Shown: positions 28,296-36,641 of the stretch, in pieces | Layout: every line of letters starts with the position of its first letter | How positions within the stretch are numbered: the stretch's first letter is position 1 | From: Actinoplanes sp. M2I2 | Lineage (GTDB): Bacteria; Actinomycetota; Actinomycetes; Mycobacteriales; Micromonosporaceae | Direction: 5' to 3' | Assembly (NCBI RefSeq): GCF_023544445.1 | Contig: NZ_JALPVJ010000032.1 | Location: forward strand, 23,364 to 87,363 | DNA: 64,000 bases | Position numbers and translations under genes: made by a program | The notes under the pieces: generated by a model | What the model was told of the DNA's origin: nothing | Seen by the model: the letters and a program-made list of their open reading frames with translations, nothing else | Database searches by the model: none

Positions 28296-28572
28296 TCAAG
28301 GTTGGTCCACGGGCGGGTGCTTGTCGCTGACGCATTCGACTATGTCGCCGGCAGCACGCATGGCGTCGAGGAAGCGCCGGAACACCGGCCACGGAAGTGT
28401 CCATCGGCCACGCATGGTCAGCGTCACGTGGTCGCTGGGCATCGGGATGAACGGACCGCTGTTCCGGGACGCGTCAGGGATGCGGACGTCGATGTAGTTG
28501 TTCTCGGCCGGGCCCGTGTCGACCTCGTACAGCTCGTAGCACCACGAATCATCGTGAGACTTGCGACATCAT
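28296..28572 (-). pseudogene. Broken immunity-like gene
   Basis: From 28553 down to the stop at 28296-28298 the minus strand encodes about 85 well-formed residues, including WCYELYEVDTGPAENNYIDV, PFIPMPSDHVTLTM, WPVFRRFLDAM and a polar tail. No start codon exists in this frame; a stop lies just upstream. The sequence MSQVS ending at 28555 in the adjacent frame could be its original N-terminus with a one-base frameshift, and that frame extends further upstream as FKAKVMTFALFRALM. The protein looks like a small alpha/beta immunity-type protein, but I cannot name a family. It is probably another relic of the toxin region. Confidence 0.5.
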
Positions 28573-28711
28573 CAACGCCCTGAACAGTGCAAACGTCATG
28601 ACCTTCGCCTTGAACTCGCCGCTTGACATCTTCGCGAGCTTCTCGCTGCGGGCCTGGCCCAGACGCAGGAATGACCTATCCGCGCTGGGCCGCGACAAGA
28701 CCGGGAAAGCC
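28573..28711. other. Decayed coding DNA between relic and SDR gene
   Basis: On the minus strand a frame with plausible composition (LGQARSEKLAKMSSGEF) leads into the relic at 28296-28572, but it is open only for about 45 codons. No intact gene. Confidence 0.4.
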
Positions 28712-29500
28712 CTAAACGGATTTGGTGGAGCCGGCGTCCACGAGCCAGTTCGAGCCGATCACGCTGGGCATGGTCGGGGACGACAGCAGCAGTACCGCAC
28801 GGGCGATCTCGTCCGGCTCGATCAGGGTGCCGGTCAGCATGCCGCCCTGGCCGGGCATCGCGGCGAGCAGTGCGTCGTGGTCGATGCCCAGGTGGGCGGC
28901 CAGCTGGGCGGCGTAGCCGTCCTGGCCCTCCATCAAGTGGGTCCGCGTCCCGCCCGGGGTGACTACGTTGACCCGGACTCCTTGGGCGCCCACCTTCTCG
29001 GCCAGTCCGCGGGAGAACGCGTTGAGCGCGGCCTTCGCGGTGGCGTAGGGCAGGGGCGTCGCCCCGGGGCGCAGGGCGCTGTCAGAGCTGATGGTGACGA
29101 TGGCCCCCCGCGCCTGGATCAGGGCGGGCAGCGCGGCCCGGGTGCTCCGCACGGCCGCGTAGAGGTTCAGGGCGAAGGTGGCGGCCCAGTGGTCGTCGCT
29201 GCCGTCGAGCGGATCGGCGAACGCGTCGCCGCTCATGGTGCCACCACCGGCGTTGTTGATCAGGATGTCGAGACGGGGGTCGGCGGCGAGCACGGCCTCC
29301 ACCATCCGCCGTGGGCCGTCGGCCTCGGCGAGATCGGCTGCCACGAAGGAGGCTCCGGTGGCCTCGAGCTCGGGCGTGCTGCTCCGGGATACGGCGGTGA
29401 CCGAGGCACCTTCGGCGACGAAGGCCCGGACGATGGCGAGGCCGATGCCCTTACTCGCCCCGGTGACGAGCACGTGCTTGCCGTTCAGCTGAAGATCCAT
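28712..29500 (-). CDS. Classical SDR-family oxidoreductase (262 aa)
   Basis: Classical short-chain dehydrogenase: cofactor motif TGASKGIG (residues 13-20), NNAGG at the end of strand 4, catalytic Ser in ISSDSA and the YxxxK pair in PYATAKAAL, then the NVVTPGGTRT loop and a C-terminal GSNWLVDAG that matches the family ending. An Arg/Ser after strand 2 (VSRSS) suggests NADP. Length is normal. Substrate unknown. It diverges from a TetR-type gene 85 bp away, a standard arrangement in which the TetR protein represses both genes until it binds a small ligand related to the enzyme's substrate (inference). Confidence 0.93.
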   Translation of the reverse strand: MDLQLNGKHVLVTGASKGIGLAIVRAFVAEGASVTAVSRSSTPELEATGASFVAADLAEADGPRRMVEAVLAADPRLDILINNAGGGTMSGDAFADPLDGSDDHWAATFALNLYAAVRSTRAALPALIQARGAIVTISSDSALRPGATPLPYATAKAALNAFSRGLAEKVGAQGVRVNVVTPGGTRTHLMEGQDGYAAQLAAHLGIDHDALLAAMPGQGGMLTGTLIEPDEIARAVLLLSSPTMPSVIGSNWLVDAGSTKSV

Positions 29501-29585
29501 GCCTTAACTGCAACACATGAGTCTCGTTTAGGTCAAGAAATGAGTTATTGATGTCTCACTTGATGCTCCCCTAAAGTAGTCCGGG
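29501..29585. promoter_or_regulatory. Divergent SDR/TetR promoter region
   Basis: This 85-bp AT-richer gap must hold both promoters and the TetR operator. ATGAGT occurs at 29517-29522 and 29540-29545, 23 bp apart, and a GTCTCAC at 29553-29559 is close to an inverted partner. An imperfect operator is likely but I cannot define it exactly. Confidence 0.5.
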
Positions 29586-30119
29586 ATGAGAGCGGACGCA
29601 GAACGCAGTACGGCCCGGATCCTTGAGGCGGCCGAGACCGTGCTCGCCGACAACCCGAACGCCTCGCTGGAACGCATCGGGGACGTTGCCGGGGTCGCCC
29701 GCGCGACCGTCCATCGCCGCTTCGCCTCCCGGCAGGCGCTACTGGATGCGCTCAGCGAGCGGCTCAACGACCGCTACCTGCTCGTGATGGAGCAGGCCAA
29801 GGTGGAGACGGCGCCGCCCGTGATAGCCCTGCACCGGGCGTCGGAGATCGTCTTCGACCTGAAGATCAGCTACCGGTTCTCGATCACCTTGGCATCGGCG
29901 CCCAGCCGGGAGGTTCAGGACGGCCTCGAGCTGTTGTTCACCCGCCTGCAGGCCGAGGGTGCGATCGCCGTTGCCAGTCCCTCGTGGTGCCGCCGGGTCT
30001 ATCTGGCCCTGATGGGTGAGGTCTATCTGCTCCCCGACGACGCGCCGGAGCTGGCTGACGCCGGCGGGCGGGCCGGCCTGCTGGTCAAGACTGTGCTCGG
30101 TGCCCTTGGCGGTCGCTGA
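29586..30119 (+). CDS. TetR-family transcriptional regulator (177 aa)
   Basis: N-terminal TetR DNA-binding domain (residues 6-50): ARILEAAETVLADNP, the helix-turn-helix LERIGDVAGVARATVHRRFASRQAL, then an all-helical ligand-binding domain that ends in the usual hydrophobic LLVKTVLGALGG dimer helix. One Cys (SWCRR) is in the C-terminal half. Divergent from the SDR gene, which it probably represses together with itself. The ATG is six bases into the first codons after the shared operator region with only a weak ribosome-binding site, so leaderless translation is possible. Confidence 0.9.
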   Translation: MRADAERSTARILEAAETVLADNPNASLERIGDVAGVARATVHRRFASRQALLDALSERLNDRYLLVMEQAKVETAPPVIALHRASEIVFDLKISYRFSITLASAPSREVQDGLELLFTRLQAEGAIAVASPSWCRRVYLALMGEVYLLPDDAPELADAGGRAGLLVKTVLGALGGR

Positions 30120-30126
30120 CAAGCCC

Positions 30127-30144
30127 GCCGCCCCGAACGGCGGC
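30127..30144. terminator. Hairpin between convergent TetR and LysR genes
   Basis: GCCGCC pairs with GGCGGC around a six-base loop, eight bases after the tetR-type stop. It can serve both converging genes. Confidence 0.5.
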
Positions 30145-30176
30145 CTTACCCGAGCCGTCCACACCCGAACGGTGAG

Positions 30177-31088
30177 CTAACGGAGCCCGGCCGCTGTTTC
30201 GCGCACACCGTCGCGCAGCCAGCGGTGCACCGGGTCGCGGTCGAGGCGCGGGTGCCAGGCCATCCAGTACGTCATGGTCCCGATTTCGTCCGGCGCTCGC
30301 AGGACGCGTAGCGCTTCACCGCTCGCGTAGTGCCCGACCAGCCGCTGCGGCATGGTCAGCACCAGGTCGGTGCCGGGTAGCGCAAGGGTGGCCGTGGCGT
30401 GGACCGGCAGGATGAGGCCGGCCCGCCGGGGCGTGCCGCGCGCGGAGAGCACCCGGTCGATCGCGGGTTGCCGCCCGTCCACCAGATCGATGATCAGGTG
30501 CCGGCAGCCCAGATACTCGGCCAGGCCGAGCGCCGGGCGATCGGCCAGCGGGTGCCCGGCCGAGACGACGCACACGAACCGGTCGCTGAACAGTTCCTCC
30601 CGGCGCAGCGGCTCCGGGGTCTGGGCACCGATGAAGGCGAGGTCGAGCACGCCGTCGGAGAGTTCGGCGAGCACGTCGCGGTGCCATGGCCGGAACCGTA
30701 GCGTCGAGCCGGGTGAGGCGGTGGCCACCCGGCTGGACAACCCGGGTCCGATGACCGCTTGGGCGTAGTCGGAGCCGGCCACCCTCATCTCCAGCTCGGT
30801 GGTGGACGGGTCGAACTCGGCGCCGGCGAAGACGTCCTCCAACTGCGGCACGGCGGTGGCGAGGCGGTCGAGGATGCGCTCGCCACGCGGGGTGAGGCGG
30901 TAACCCTCTGGCGTACGGACGAGCAGGTCGTCACCGAGCGTCCGGCGCAGGCGGTGCAGTGACCGGCTCATCGCCGGCTGGCTCATGCCCACCCGGACGG
31001 CGGCCCGGGACACGTGCCGCTCCTCCAGCAGTGCGATCAAGGCCGGCAACAGGTTGAGGTCCACCCGGCCGATATGCGTGGCGTGCAT
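30177..31088 (-). CDS. LysR-family transcriptional regulator (303 aa)
   Basis: Typical LysR-type regulator: winged helix at residues 5-65 (DLNLLPALIALLEERHVSRAAVRVGMSQPAMSRSLHRLR region; key helix SQPAMSRSLHRL), linker helix, and a two-lobed effector domain with FIGAQ and VCVVSAGHPLA elements. I choose the start at 31088 because it gives the family's usual ~300 residues; further ATG codons at 31097 and 31100 are alternatives and no clear ribosome-binding site decides. It diverges from the Kelch-type gene at 31147, which it likely regulates in response to a small molecule. Confidence 0.9.
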   Translation of the reverse strand: MHATHIGRVDLNLLPALIALLEERHVSRAAVRVGMSQPAMSRSLHRLRRTLGDDLLVRTPEGYRLTPRGERILDRLATAVPQLEDVFAGAEFDPSTTELEMRVAGSDYAQAVIGPGLSSRVATASPGSTLRFRPWHRDVLAELSDGVLDLAFIGAQTPEPLRREELFSDRFVCVVSAGHPLADRPALGLAEYLGCRHLIIDLVDGRQPAIDRVLSARGTPRRAGLILPVHATATLALPGTDLVLTMPQRLVGHYASGEALRVLRAPDEIGTMTYWMAWHPRLDRDPVHRWLRDGVRETAAGLR

Positions 31089-31146
31089 GCAGGTCATCAT
31101 AGCTATGCATTGGACGACATCGATGCGGGCGTTCCAGGATCTGTTC

Positions 31147-32259
31147 ATGACGAAGAGATCGATCACCATCCTCGCCGGCGCCGGCGTGGCCGTCTCCCTG
31201 GCAGTCTGGGCCGGCGTGGCCCGCGCCGAACCGCAAGCGCCTCGCGCGCCGGGTGCCACGAGTGGCGGCCACGCGGGTCACACGATCACCAAGCTCACTC
31301 TCGACGGCCCGGCCGCCGACCCCGTGTACGGACGCGGCTGGCGCCCGCTGACGCCGATCGCCGGGGGTCCCCGCCAGGAGCACAGCGTCGCCGCGATCGG
31401 CCGGGACGTCTACGTGATCGGCGGCATCAAGCCGGACAGCGCCGGTGGAGTCGTCACGGTCACCGACGTCGAGGTCTACGACACCCGCCGCGACCGCTGG
31501 CGCCGCGCCGCCCCCCTGCCGGTGGCCATGAACCACCCCAACGCCGCGGTGCTCGGCGGCAAGTTGTACGTCCTCGGCGGCCTCGCCGGCGGCGCATCCT
31601 GGGAGGCCATCGGCGACAGCTTCGTGTACGACCCGTCGAAGAACCGCTGGGCGACCCTGCCTGCGATGCCCGCGGAAGTCCTCCGCGGCAGCGCGGCCAT
31701 CGGCGTCCACGGTACGAAGATCATCCTGGCCGCCGGGATGCGCACCCTCACACCCGGTCCGGGTGGCCTGCAGGACACGGTCGCCACGGTCAACGCGTAC
31801 GACGTCGTCACCCGCCGCTGGACCCGCCTGCCCGACCTGCCGGAACCGCGGGACCACGCGGGCGGCGCCGTCATCGGCGACACCCTGTACGTCGTCGGCG
31901 GGCGCGACCGCGGCCAGGTCAACGTGCGGGACACCGTCTACGCCCTCGATCTGTCCACCGGCCGGTGGTCCGCCCGGGCACCGATGCCCACCGCCCGAGG
32001 CGGCATCGCCACCGCCGTCATCGGCACCACGATCTACACCTTCGGCGGTGAGGGCAACGTCGTCGACGGGGCGAACACAGTATTCCCGCAGACCGAGGCC
32101 TACGACGCAGCCCGCAACCGCTGGCAGCGCCTGGCCCCCATGCCGGTCCCCCGCCACGGCGGGGCGGCGGTCGCCGTGCGCGACACCATCTACCTACCCG
32201 GCGGCGGCAACCGTGGCGGCGGCGCCCCGACCATGGTCAACGACGCGTTCAGGCCTTGA
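31147..32259 (+). CDS. Exported Kelch-repeat protein (370 aa)
   Basis: A signal peptide (MTKRSITILAGAGVAVSLAV..ARA, residues 1-27) is followed by five to six Kelch repeats with the expected blades: VYVIGG, LYVLGGLAGG, IILAAG, LYVVGGRD, IYTFGGEG and a last IYLPGGG, each with paired hydrophobic strands and a Tyr-Asp..Arg-Trp segment (VYDTRRDRW, VYDPSKNRW, AYDVVTRRW, AYDAARNRW). This predicts a secreted six-bladed beta-propeller used for binding or, as in galactose-oxidase relatives, catalysis; no copper-oxidase residues are recognisable. Start at 31147 has AGGA eight bases upstream. Divergent from the LysR gene. Confidence 0.88.
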   Translation: MTKRSITILAGAGVAVSLAVWAGVARAEPQAPRAPGATSGGHAGHTITKLTLDGPAADPVYGRGWRPLTPIAGGPRQEHSVAAIGRDVYVIGGIKPDSAGGVVTVTDVEVYDTRRDRWRRAAPLPVAMNHPNAAVLGGKLYVLGGLAGGASWEAIGDSFVYDPSKNRWATLPAMPAEVLRGSAAIGVHGTKIILAAGMRTLTPGPGGLQDTVATVNAYDVVTRRWTRLPDLPEPRDHAGGAVIGDTLYVVGGRDRGQVNVRDTVYALDLSTGRWSARAPMPTARGGIATAVIGTTIYTFGGEGNVVDGANTVFPQTEAYDAARNRWQRLAPMPVPRHGGAAVAVRDTIYLPGGGNRGGGAPTMVNDAFRP

Positions 32260-32444
32260 CCCCGGTCTTGGACACGGGACCTTACCCGGCTGGCGCCAGC
32301 GTAGCCGACGTGGTCGGACATTCGTTTCGTCGATGATCGGGAACCGTTGTCCGAGCCGGGAGCGGCGGCCCTTGAAGGTGTATTGGGCTCCGTGGCCGGT
32401 GTGGACGATCGCTCCGGCCAGGCTGCCCCGAGAGAGGACAGCGC
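32260..32444. other. Gap upstream of XRE regulator 1
   Basis: Contains an IS3-type transposase scrap (32377-32421) and the regulator's promoter. No intact gene. Confidence 0.5.
32377..32421 (-). pseudogene. IS3-family transposase scrap
   Basis: The minus strand encodes LAGAIVHTGHGAQYT, matching the (F/V)HSDHGAQYT segment around the second catalytic Asp of IS3-family OrfB; here the Asp is Gly. Only about 15 codons are recognisable, so this is a minor relic. Confidence 0.4.
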
Positions 32445-33290
32445 ATGGCGATTGATCGGATCGGTCTGGCGGATTTCCTCCGGCGCCGGCGGGAGTTCCT
32501 GCAGCCGGAAGACGTCGGCCTGCCCCGCGGAATCCGCCGCCGCAGGACCAGCGGTCTACGGCGGGAAGAAGCCGCCGGCCTCTGCCACATGTCGACCGAC
32601 TACTACTCGCGGCTCGAGCAGGGACGCGGACCGCACCCGTCGGAGCAGATGATCGCCTCGATCGCGCGGGGATTCCACCTCGTGCACGACGAATGTGATC
32701 ACCTGTTGCTCCTGGCCGGGCACCACCCGGCCCCGCGAACCGACGACAGCGACCAGATCAGCCCCGGCATGCTCCGCGTCCTCAGCCGCCTCCACGACAC
32801 TCCTGCGGAGATCACCAACGAACTCGGCGAAACGTTGCGTCAGAACGCGCCCGGCATCGCGCTGACCGGCAACACAACCCACTACACCGGTCCGGCACGC
32901 AGCATCGCGTACCGGTGGTTCACCGATCCGGCCACCCGGCAGCGGTACGCCGCCGGAGACCACGATTTCCTGTCCCGCCTGTTCGCCTCGGGCACACGAG
33001 AAATCGCCACCCTGCGCGGCCCGGACTCCCGCGCAGCCCGTCTTGCGGAGCTGCTTCTCGCGCGGAGCGAAGAATTCCGGACGCTGTGGCACCGGCACGA
33101 GGTCGGCCTTCGCCCGCACGACGGCAAGAACTTCATACATCCGGAACTCGGCCGGCTGAAGCTCGACTGCCAGATCCTGCTCGACCCGGTCCAGGCACAC
33201 TACTTGCACGCCTTCACGGCTCCCCCGGACACCGAGAGCTACGAGAAGCTACGGCTGCTGACCGTGGGCGGCTCGCAGCCGACGCGTTGA
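32445..33290 (+). CDS. XRE regulator with MmyB-like ligand domain, copy 1 (281 aa)
   Basis: N-terminal helix-turn-helix (residues 8-75: FLRRRREFLQPEDVGLP, GLRREEAAGL, MSTDYYSRLEQGRGPHP), followed by the PAS-like MmyB-type C-terminal domain (ISPGMLRVLSRL, NPTxx-type IALTGNTTHY, RSIAYRWFTDPATR, FLSRLF, ELLLARSEEFRTLWHRHEV, HPELGRL, and the TESYEKLRLL ending). Proteins of this family often control adjacent dehydrogenase genes, and a fatty-acid-like ligand was seen in one crystal structure as I recall. Four paralogues lie in this window (36642, 48502, 54872, and a more distant one at 61524). Followed on the opposite strand by a GtrA-like gene. Confidence 0.92.
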   Translation: MAIDRIGLADFLRRRREFLQPEDVGLPRGIRRRRTSGLRREEAAGLCHMSTDYYSRLEQGRGPHPSEQMIASIARGFHLVHDECDHLLLLAGHHPAPRTDDSDQISPGMLRVLSRLHDTPAEITNELGETLRQNAPGIALTGNTTHYTGPARSIAYRWFTDPATRQRYAAGDHDFLSRLFASGTREIATLRGPDSRAARLAELLLARSEEFRTLWHRHEVGLRPHDGKNFIHPELGRLKLDCQILLDPVQAHYLHAFTAPPDTESYEKLRLLTVGGSQPTR

Positions 33291-33446
33291 CCGCAACATG
33301 ATCTTCGCACCCCGGACAGAGCCCCGCATACGGTCTGCGGCCTGGGCGCCCTTGGCCGGGTTGCGCGGGCACTGGACAGCGGAGGTCGGATCGCCCCCGG
33401 CGAAGCCCTCGGGACAGGGCCGCGCCAGATGGATCCGTGCGACACC

Positions 33447-33908
33447 TCAGGACGCCGCGATCGCCACGACGCCGCCCAGCCGGCCTCCGGCCGGAGACGG
33501 CCGGGAGAACACCCACGACCGCAGTGCCACGAACCGGGTCAATCCGACGATCGCGTTCACCGACGTGATCACCAGGATCCCCGCCCACCAGGCCTCGCCC
33601 ATCACGTCGCCCAGAACCATCAGCGCGGCGCTGGTCGCGGCCAGCGCCACGACGGCCAGCGCGCCACCCTCCCATTGCGCGGTCAGCCAGGTGACGCGGC
33701 CACCGGCCCGGAAGGTCACCCGGCGGTGCAGTTCGTTGGCGAGTATCGACGACATCACGGCTCCCGCCAGATTCGCGAGCTGATGCCCGAGATCGACGAG
33801 AAGGAGGAAGACCGCGAACTGCACCGCGGAGGTGATGAAACCGGTGCCGGCGAATCTGACGAGCTGCGCCGAGGGGACGTCCGAACGCGCCCATGCCATG
33901 GCGGTCAT
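33447..33908 (-). CDS. GtrA-like membrane protein (153 aa)
   Basis: Four hydrophobic helices with the GtrA pattern: QLVRFAGTGFITSAVQFAVFLLL, ANLAGAVMSSILANELHRRVTFR (the ANF..NRxWTFR-type motif), a third helix AVVALAATSAALMVL and a fourth AGILVITSVNAIVGLTRFVALRSWVF. GtrA proteins act in membrane translocation of lipid-linked sugars or in teichoic/arabinogalactan decoration. The start at 33908 or 33899 cannot be separated by ribosome-binding site quality. It is oriented away from the MFS gene at 34224. Confidence 0.85.
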   Translation of the reverse strand: MTAMAWARSDVPSAQLVRFAGTGFITSAVQFAVFLLLVDLGHQLANLAGAVMSSILANELHRRVTFRAGGRVTWLTAQWEGGALAVVALAATSAALMVLGDVMGEAWWAGILVITSVNAIVGLTRFVALRSWVFSRPSPAGGRLGGVVAIAAS

Positions 33909-34012
33909 CGGACTTGCGGGGAATCTGCTCACTCTGAAGGTCCTGTCGCTCCCGTGGTGTCTGTGCCACTGACACTGCGGGGATCCCGGCTCCACAACAA
34001 CGGCCTGTCAGT

Positions 34013-34030
34013 CCGTGGATCACGAGACCC
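34013..34030 (+). promoter_or_regulatory. CCGTGG-type half-site upstream of MFS gene
   Basis: CAGTCCGTGGATCACGAG resembles the right half of the recurring GGATC-N6-CCGTGG element, but the left GGATC block is missing at the proper spacing. It lies in the divergent GtrA/MFS gap. Weak candidate. Confidence 0.25.
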
Positions 34031-34223
34031 CCTCGCCGGCTTCCGGGCCGGCGACACCGAGCATGAGGAACTGACAGTCGCCTCTGGCGGTGATCGAGCG
34101 GGGAAGGTCACAGTAAAGTTGCCTATTCGCCGGCTACGCGCCGTGCCGCTCCTCATCGGCGACGCGCCGGCAGCGCACCAGGACCCACGCTCACCGCGAG
34201 CTGGCCACCACTCGAGGAGCCAC

Positions 34224-35582
34224 ATGAGTACCGACACCCGTCGCGCGTCGAGGCCGCGGAGCCCCTGGTGGGTCGTCGTCGGCGGCGGCGTGGCCGCTGC
34301 TGTCGGCCCTCAGCTGTACCTGGCCACCATCGGGCTGTTCGTGCTGCCGATCACCGAGGAAACCGGCTTCAGCCGCACGACGGTCACCGGCTCCTACTCG
34401 GTCGCGGCGGTCGGGATGGCGATCGGCATGGTCATCGTTGCGCAGCTCGTCGACCGCTTCGCCGCGCGATATATCCTCGTGCCGTCATTTGTCCTGTTCG
34501 CGGCGTCCCTGGCGGCGATCGCCCTGGTACCGCCGGTCGCAGCGGTCTACTTCATCCCCTGCTTCTTCGTGGGCTTCTTCGGCGGCGGAACTGTCGTTCC
34601 GGCCACCCGTGCGGTCGTGAGCTGGTTCGACAACAACCGCGCCCTGGCCGTCGGGCTCGTGACCGGCATCATCGGCCTCGGGGCGGCGCTGGCACCGGTG
34701 CTGGCTGTGACACTCATCGACGGCGTGGGCTGGCGGGCCACGTACGCGATCCTGGCTCTGATCTCAGTCGCGGTGTCCGTCACCGTGGTCACCCTGTTCG
34801 TGCGTGCCCGTGCTGAGCGACATGTCCGCGGCCGACTCGTCCGGGCCACACACGTCGAAGGCCGCGACGTCAGCCTCGAGCTTCCGGGCCTGACCTTCCG
34901 TGCGGCGGTCCGCACCCGTCAGTTCTGGAGCATCGCGCTCGGGCTCGGCCTGGCCGGTATCGTCGTCATCGGCCTGCAGGTGCACCTGGTGCCCATGATG
35001 ACCGACCGGGGCCTGAACGACGGCCAGGCGGCCACACTGCTCATCATCTTCGGCCTGTCGTCGCTGATCGGGCGGGTCGCCGGCGGGCTCATCATCGACC
35101 GGGTACACGGCTCCATCGTCGGACCGATCGTGATTCTCGCACCCATCGCCGGCCTGTTCTTCCTGGACCAGCCGTTCAGCAGCGCCGCGATCGCCGTCGC
35201 CTTCATCGGTCTCGCGTTCGGTGTGGAGGGCGATCTTCTCGCCCTGCTGATCACCCGGTACCTCGGCCTGCGCAACTTCGGGCGGATCCTCGGCCCGGTG
35301 CAGGCCGCATTCGTGCTGAGCACCGCCTTCGGGCCGCTGCTGCTCGGGCTGGGCTTCGACACGTTCGGCTCCTACGACCCGGTCATCCCGGTTCTGATGG
35401 GCATCCTGGTCATCAGTGCCATCCTGATCGCCACTCTCGGTCCCTACAATTACCCGGCCGTCCGCGGGTTCGACCGGCTCGCCGCGCGCGACGAACTCGC
35501 CGCGTCCGCGGTACTCAGCGACCTCGCCGACAGCGGGCCCGGCGCGTCAGGCCGGCCCGAGTCTGTCGAACGGATCGGGTGA
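34224..35582 (+). CDS. MFS transporter, OFA/monocarboxylate-like (452 aa)
   Basis: Twelve predicted transmembrane helices. The first half includes GLFVLPITEETGFSRTTV, typical of the oxalate:formate antiporter/monocarboxylate (OFA/MCT) subfamily, then VAQLVDRFAARY (loop 2-3), GGGTVVPATRAVVSWFDNNR and RALAVGLVTGIIGLGAAL in helices 4-5. The second half repeats with GLSSLIGRVAGGLIIDRV. This suggests proton-coupled uptake or exchange of a small organic acid. The ATG at 34224 has GAGGAG four bases upstream; a long in-frame extension lacks sense. A polar 40-residue C-tail follows the last helix. Confidence 0.9.
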   Translation: MSTDTRRASRPRSPWWVVVGGGVAAAVGPQLYLATIGLFVLPITEETGFSRTTVTGSYSVAAVGMAIGMVIVAQLVDRFAARYILVPSFVLFAASLAAIALVPPVAAVYFIPCFFVGFFGGGTVVPATRAVVSWFDNNRALAVGLVTGIIGLGAALAPVLAVTLIDGVGWRATYAILALISVAVSVTVVTLFVRARAERHVRGRLVRATHVEGRDVSLELPGLTFRAAVRTRQFWSIALGLGLAGIVVIGLQVHLVPMMTDRGLNDGQAATLLIIFGLSSLIGRVAGGLIIDRVHGSIVGPIVILAPIAGLFFLDQPFSSAAIAVAFIGLAFGVEGDLLALLITRYLGLRNFGRILGPVQAAFVLSTAFGPLLLGLGFDTFGSYDPVIPVLMGILVISAILIATLGPYNYPAVRGFDRLAARDELAASAVLSDLADSGPGASGRPESVERIG

Positions 35583-35969
35583 CCACCCCCTGCGCCGAAC
35601 CGGACATGTTCTGGGGGCAATAGGCCGGACACCATTCTCCTGAATGGGATGCCCCGCGCTCGCGCGGGCACTCGACTCATTTCCAGGCCGGCCACGGTCA
35701 TTATTCTCCCCGGCCGGGGCACTGAGCCTCGGATTGGCGATCCCCTGTTCCCGCGGGCCGCCTGATCCTCGGATCAAGGGGTCCTGGATCTTGGTACTTC
35801 CGTACCCCAGCATCGTTGGTACCGCCATCTGCGGACCACGGCCAAGCGACCTCGGCGATTGCCTCGGCAGCCATTCGCCTGATCCGTCGGCGAAGCCGTC
35901 AATCGGTACGGAAGATTGGCGCCGTCTCGTGAAAGAGGCGTCGCGCGACCATTTGGGAGAACCCCGACC
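35583..35969. other. Intergenic region with a possible operator variant
   Basis: 387 bp without a gene. At 35771-35790 GGATC, AAGGGG, TCCTGG follows the same 5-6-6 layout as the recurring element of this cluster, with two core mismatches; it overlaps a small palindrome TGATCCTCGGATCA. Nothing else is recognisable. Confidence 0.3.
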
Positions 35970-36617
35970 GTGTCATTCTTTGTCGAATTCATGCGCAACC
36001 CCATGACTGTGGGCGCCGTCCAGGCCAGCGGCTCGGCGCTGGCCGAGGTGGCAACGGCGACGGTACCGGCGACGGGCTCTCCGGTAGTCGTGGAGCTCGG
36101 TCCCGGTACGGGCGCCTTCACCGCACCTGTCCAACGGCGCTTGGCGGTATCCGGCGGCCGGCACATCGCCATCGAGCTCAACCCCCGGTTCGCCACACAT
36201 CTGGCCACGCGCTATCCCGCAGTGGACGTCGTGACCGCGAACGCGGCAGCCCTTCGCGAGGTGCTCGCCCAGCGGGGCGTCGACCAGGTCGACGTGGTGA
36301 TCAGTGGCCTGCCCTGGGCGGCTTTCGACCAGAAGCTGCGACACGACGTCCTGTCGGAGGTCGTCGCCGTCATGCATCCGGCCGGAGTCTTCACGACATT
36401 CGCCTATGTTCATGCCCGCTGGTCTCCCCCGGCTCAGCGGCTGTTGCGCTCGCTTCAGTCCCGCTTCGAGGAAGTCGTCGTCAGCCGGACGGTCTGGCGA
36501 AACCTGCCGCCCGCGTTGGTCTACTTCTGCCGTCGGCCGATCACGGTGACCGCTGAGCAGAGATATGAATCCGTGGTCGCGGCGTCGGGTTCCGCCGGCG
36601 GCCAGGCCTCGCGCTGA
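35970..36617 (+). CDS. Class I SAM-dependent methyltransferase (215 aa)
   Basis: Rossmann-like methyltransferase: motif I VVELGPGTGAFT (residues ~35-46), an acidic end to strand 2 (IAIELNPRF), VDVVTANAAAL, motif IV VDVVISGLPWAAF and a VFTTFAYVH strand. The ISGLPW motif and the start FFVEFMRNPMTVGAVQASGSAL are those of the small phospholipid N-methyltransferase/rRNA-adenine-methylase-like group, so phosphatidylethanolamine is one possible substrate (inference). GTG start at 35970 with GGGAGA nine bases upstream. Only 24 bp before XRE regulator 2, so possibly co-transcribed with it. Confidence 0.88.
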   Translation: MSFFVEFMRNPMTVGAVQASGSALAEVATATVPATGSPVVVELGPGTGAFTAPVQRRLAVSGGRHIAIELNPRFATHLATRYPAVDVVTANAAALREVLAQRGVDQVDVVISGLPWAAFDQKLRHDVLSEVVAVMHPAGVFTTFAYVHARWSPPAQRLLRSLQSRFEEVVVSRTVWRNLPPALVYFCRRPITVTAEQRYESVVAASGSAGGQASR

Positions 36618-36641
36618 CCGGTACCGATCGAAGGAGAGACT

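Noticed and set aside
32384..32405. CCGTGG site before XRE regulator 1 as operator
   Set aside because: It lies within an IS3 transposase scrap and lacks the GGATC block; CCGTGG alone is expected often at this G+C.
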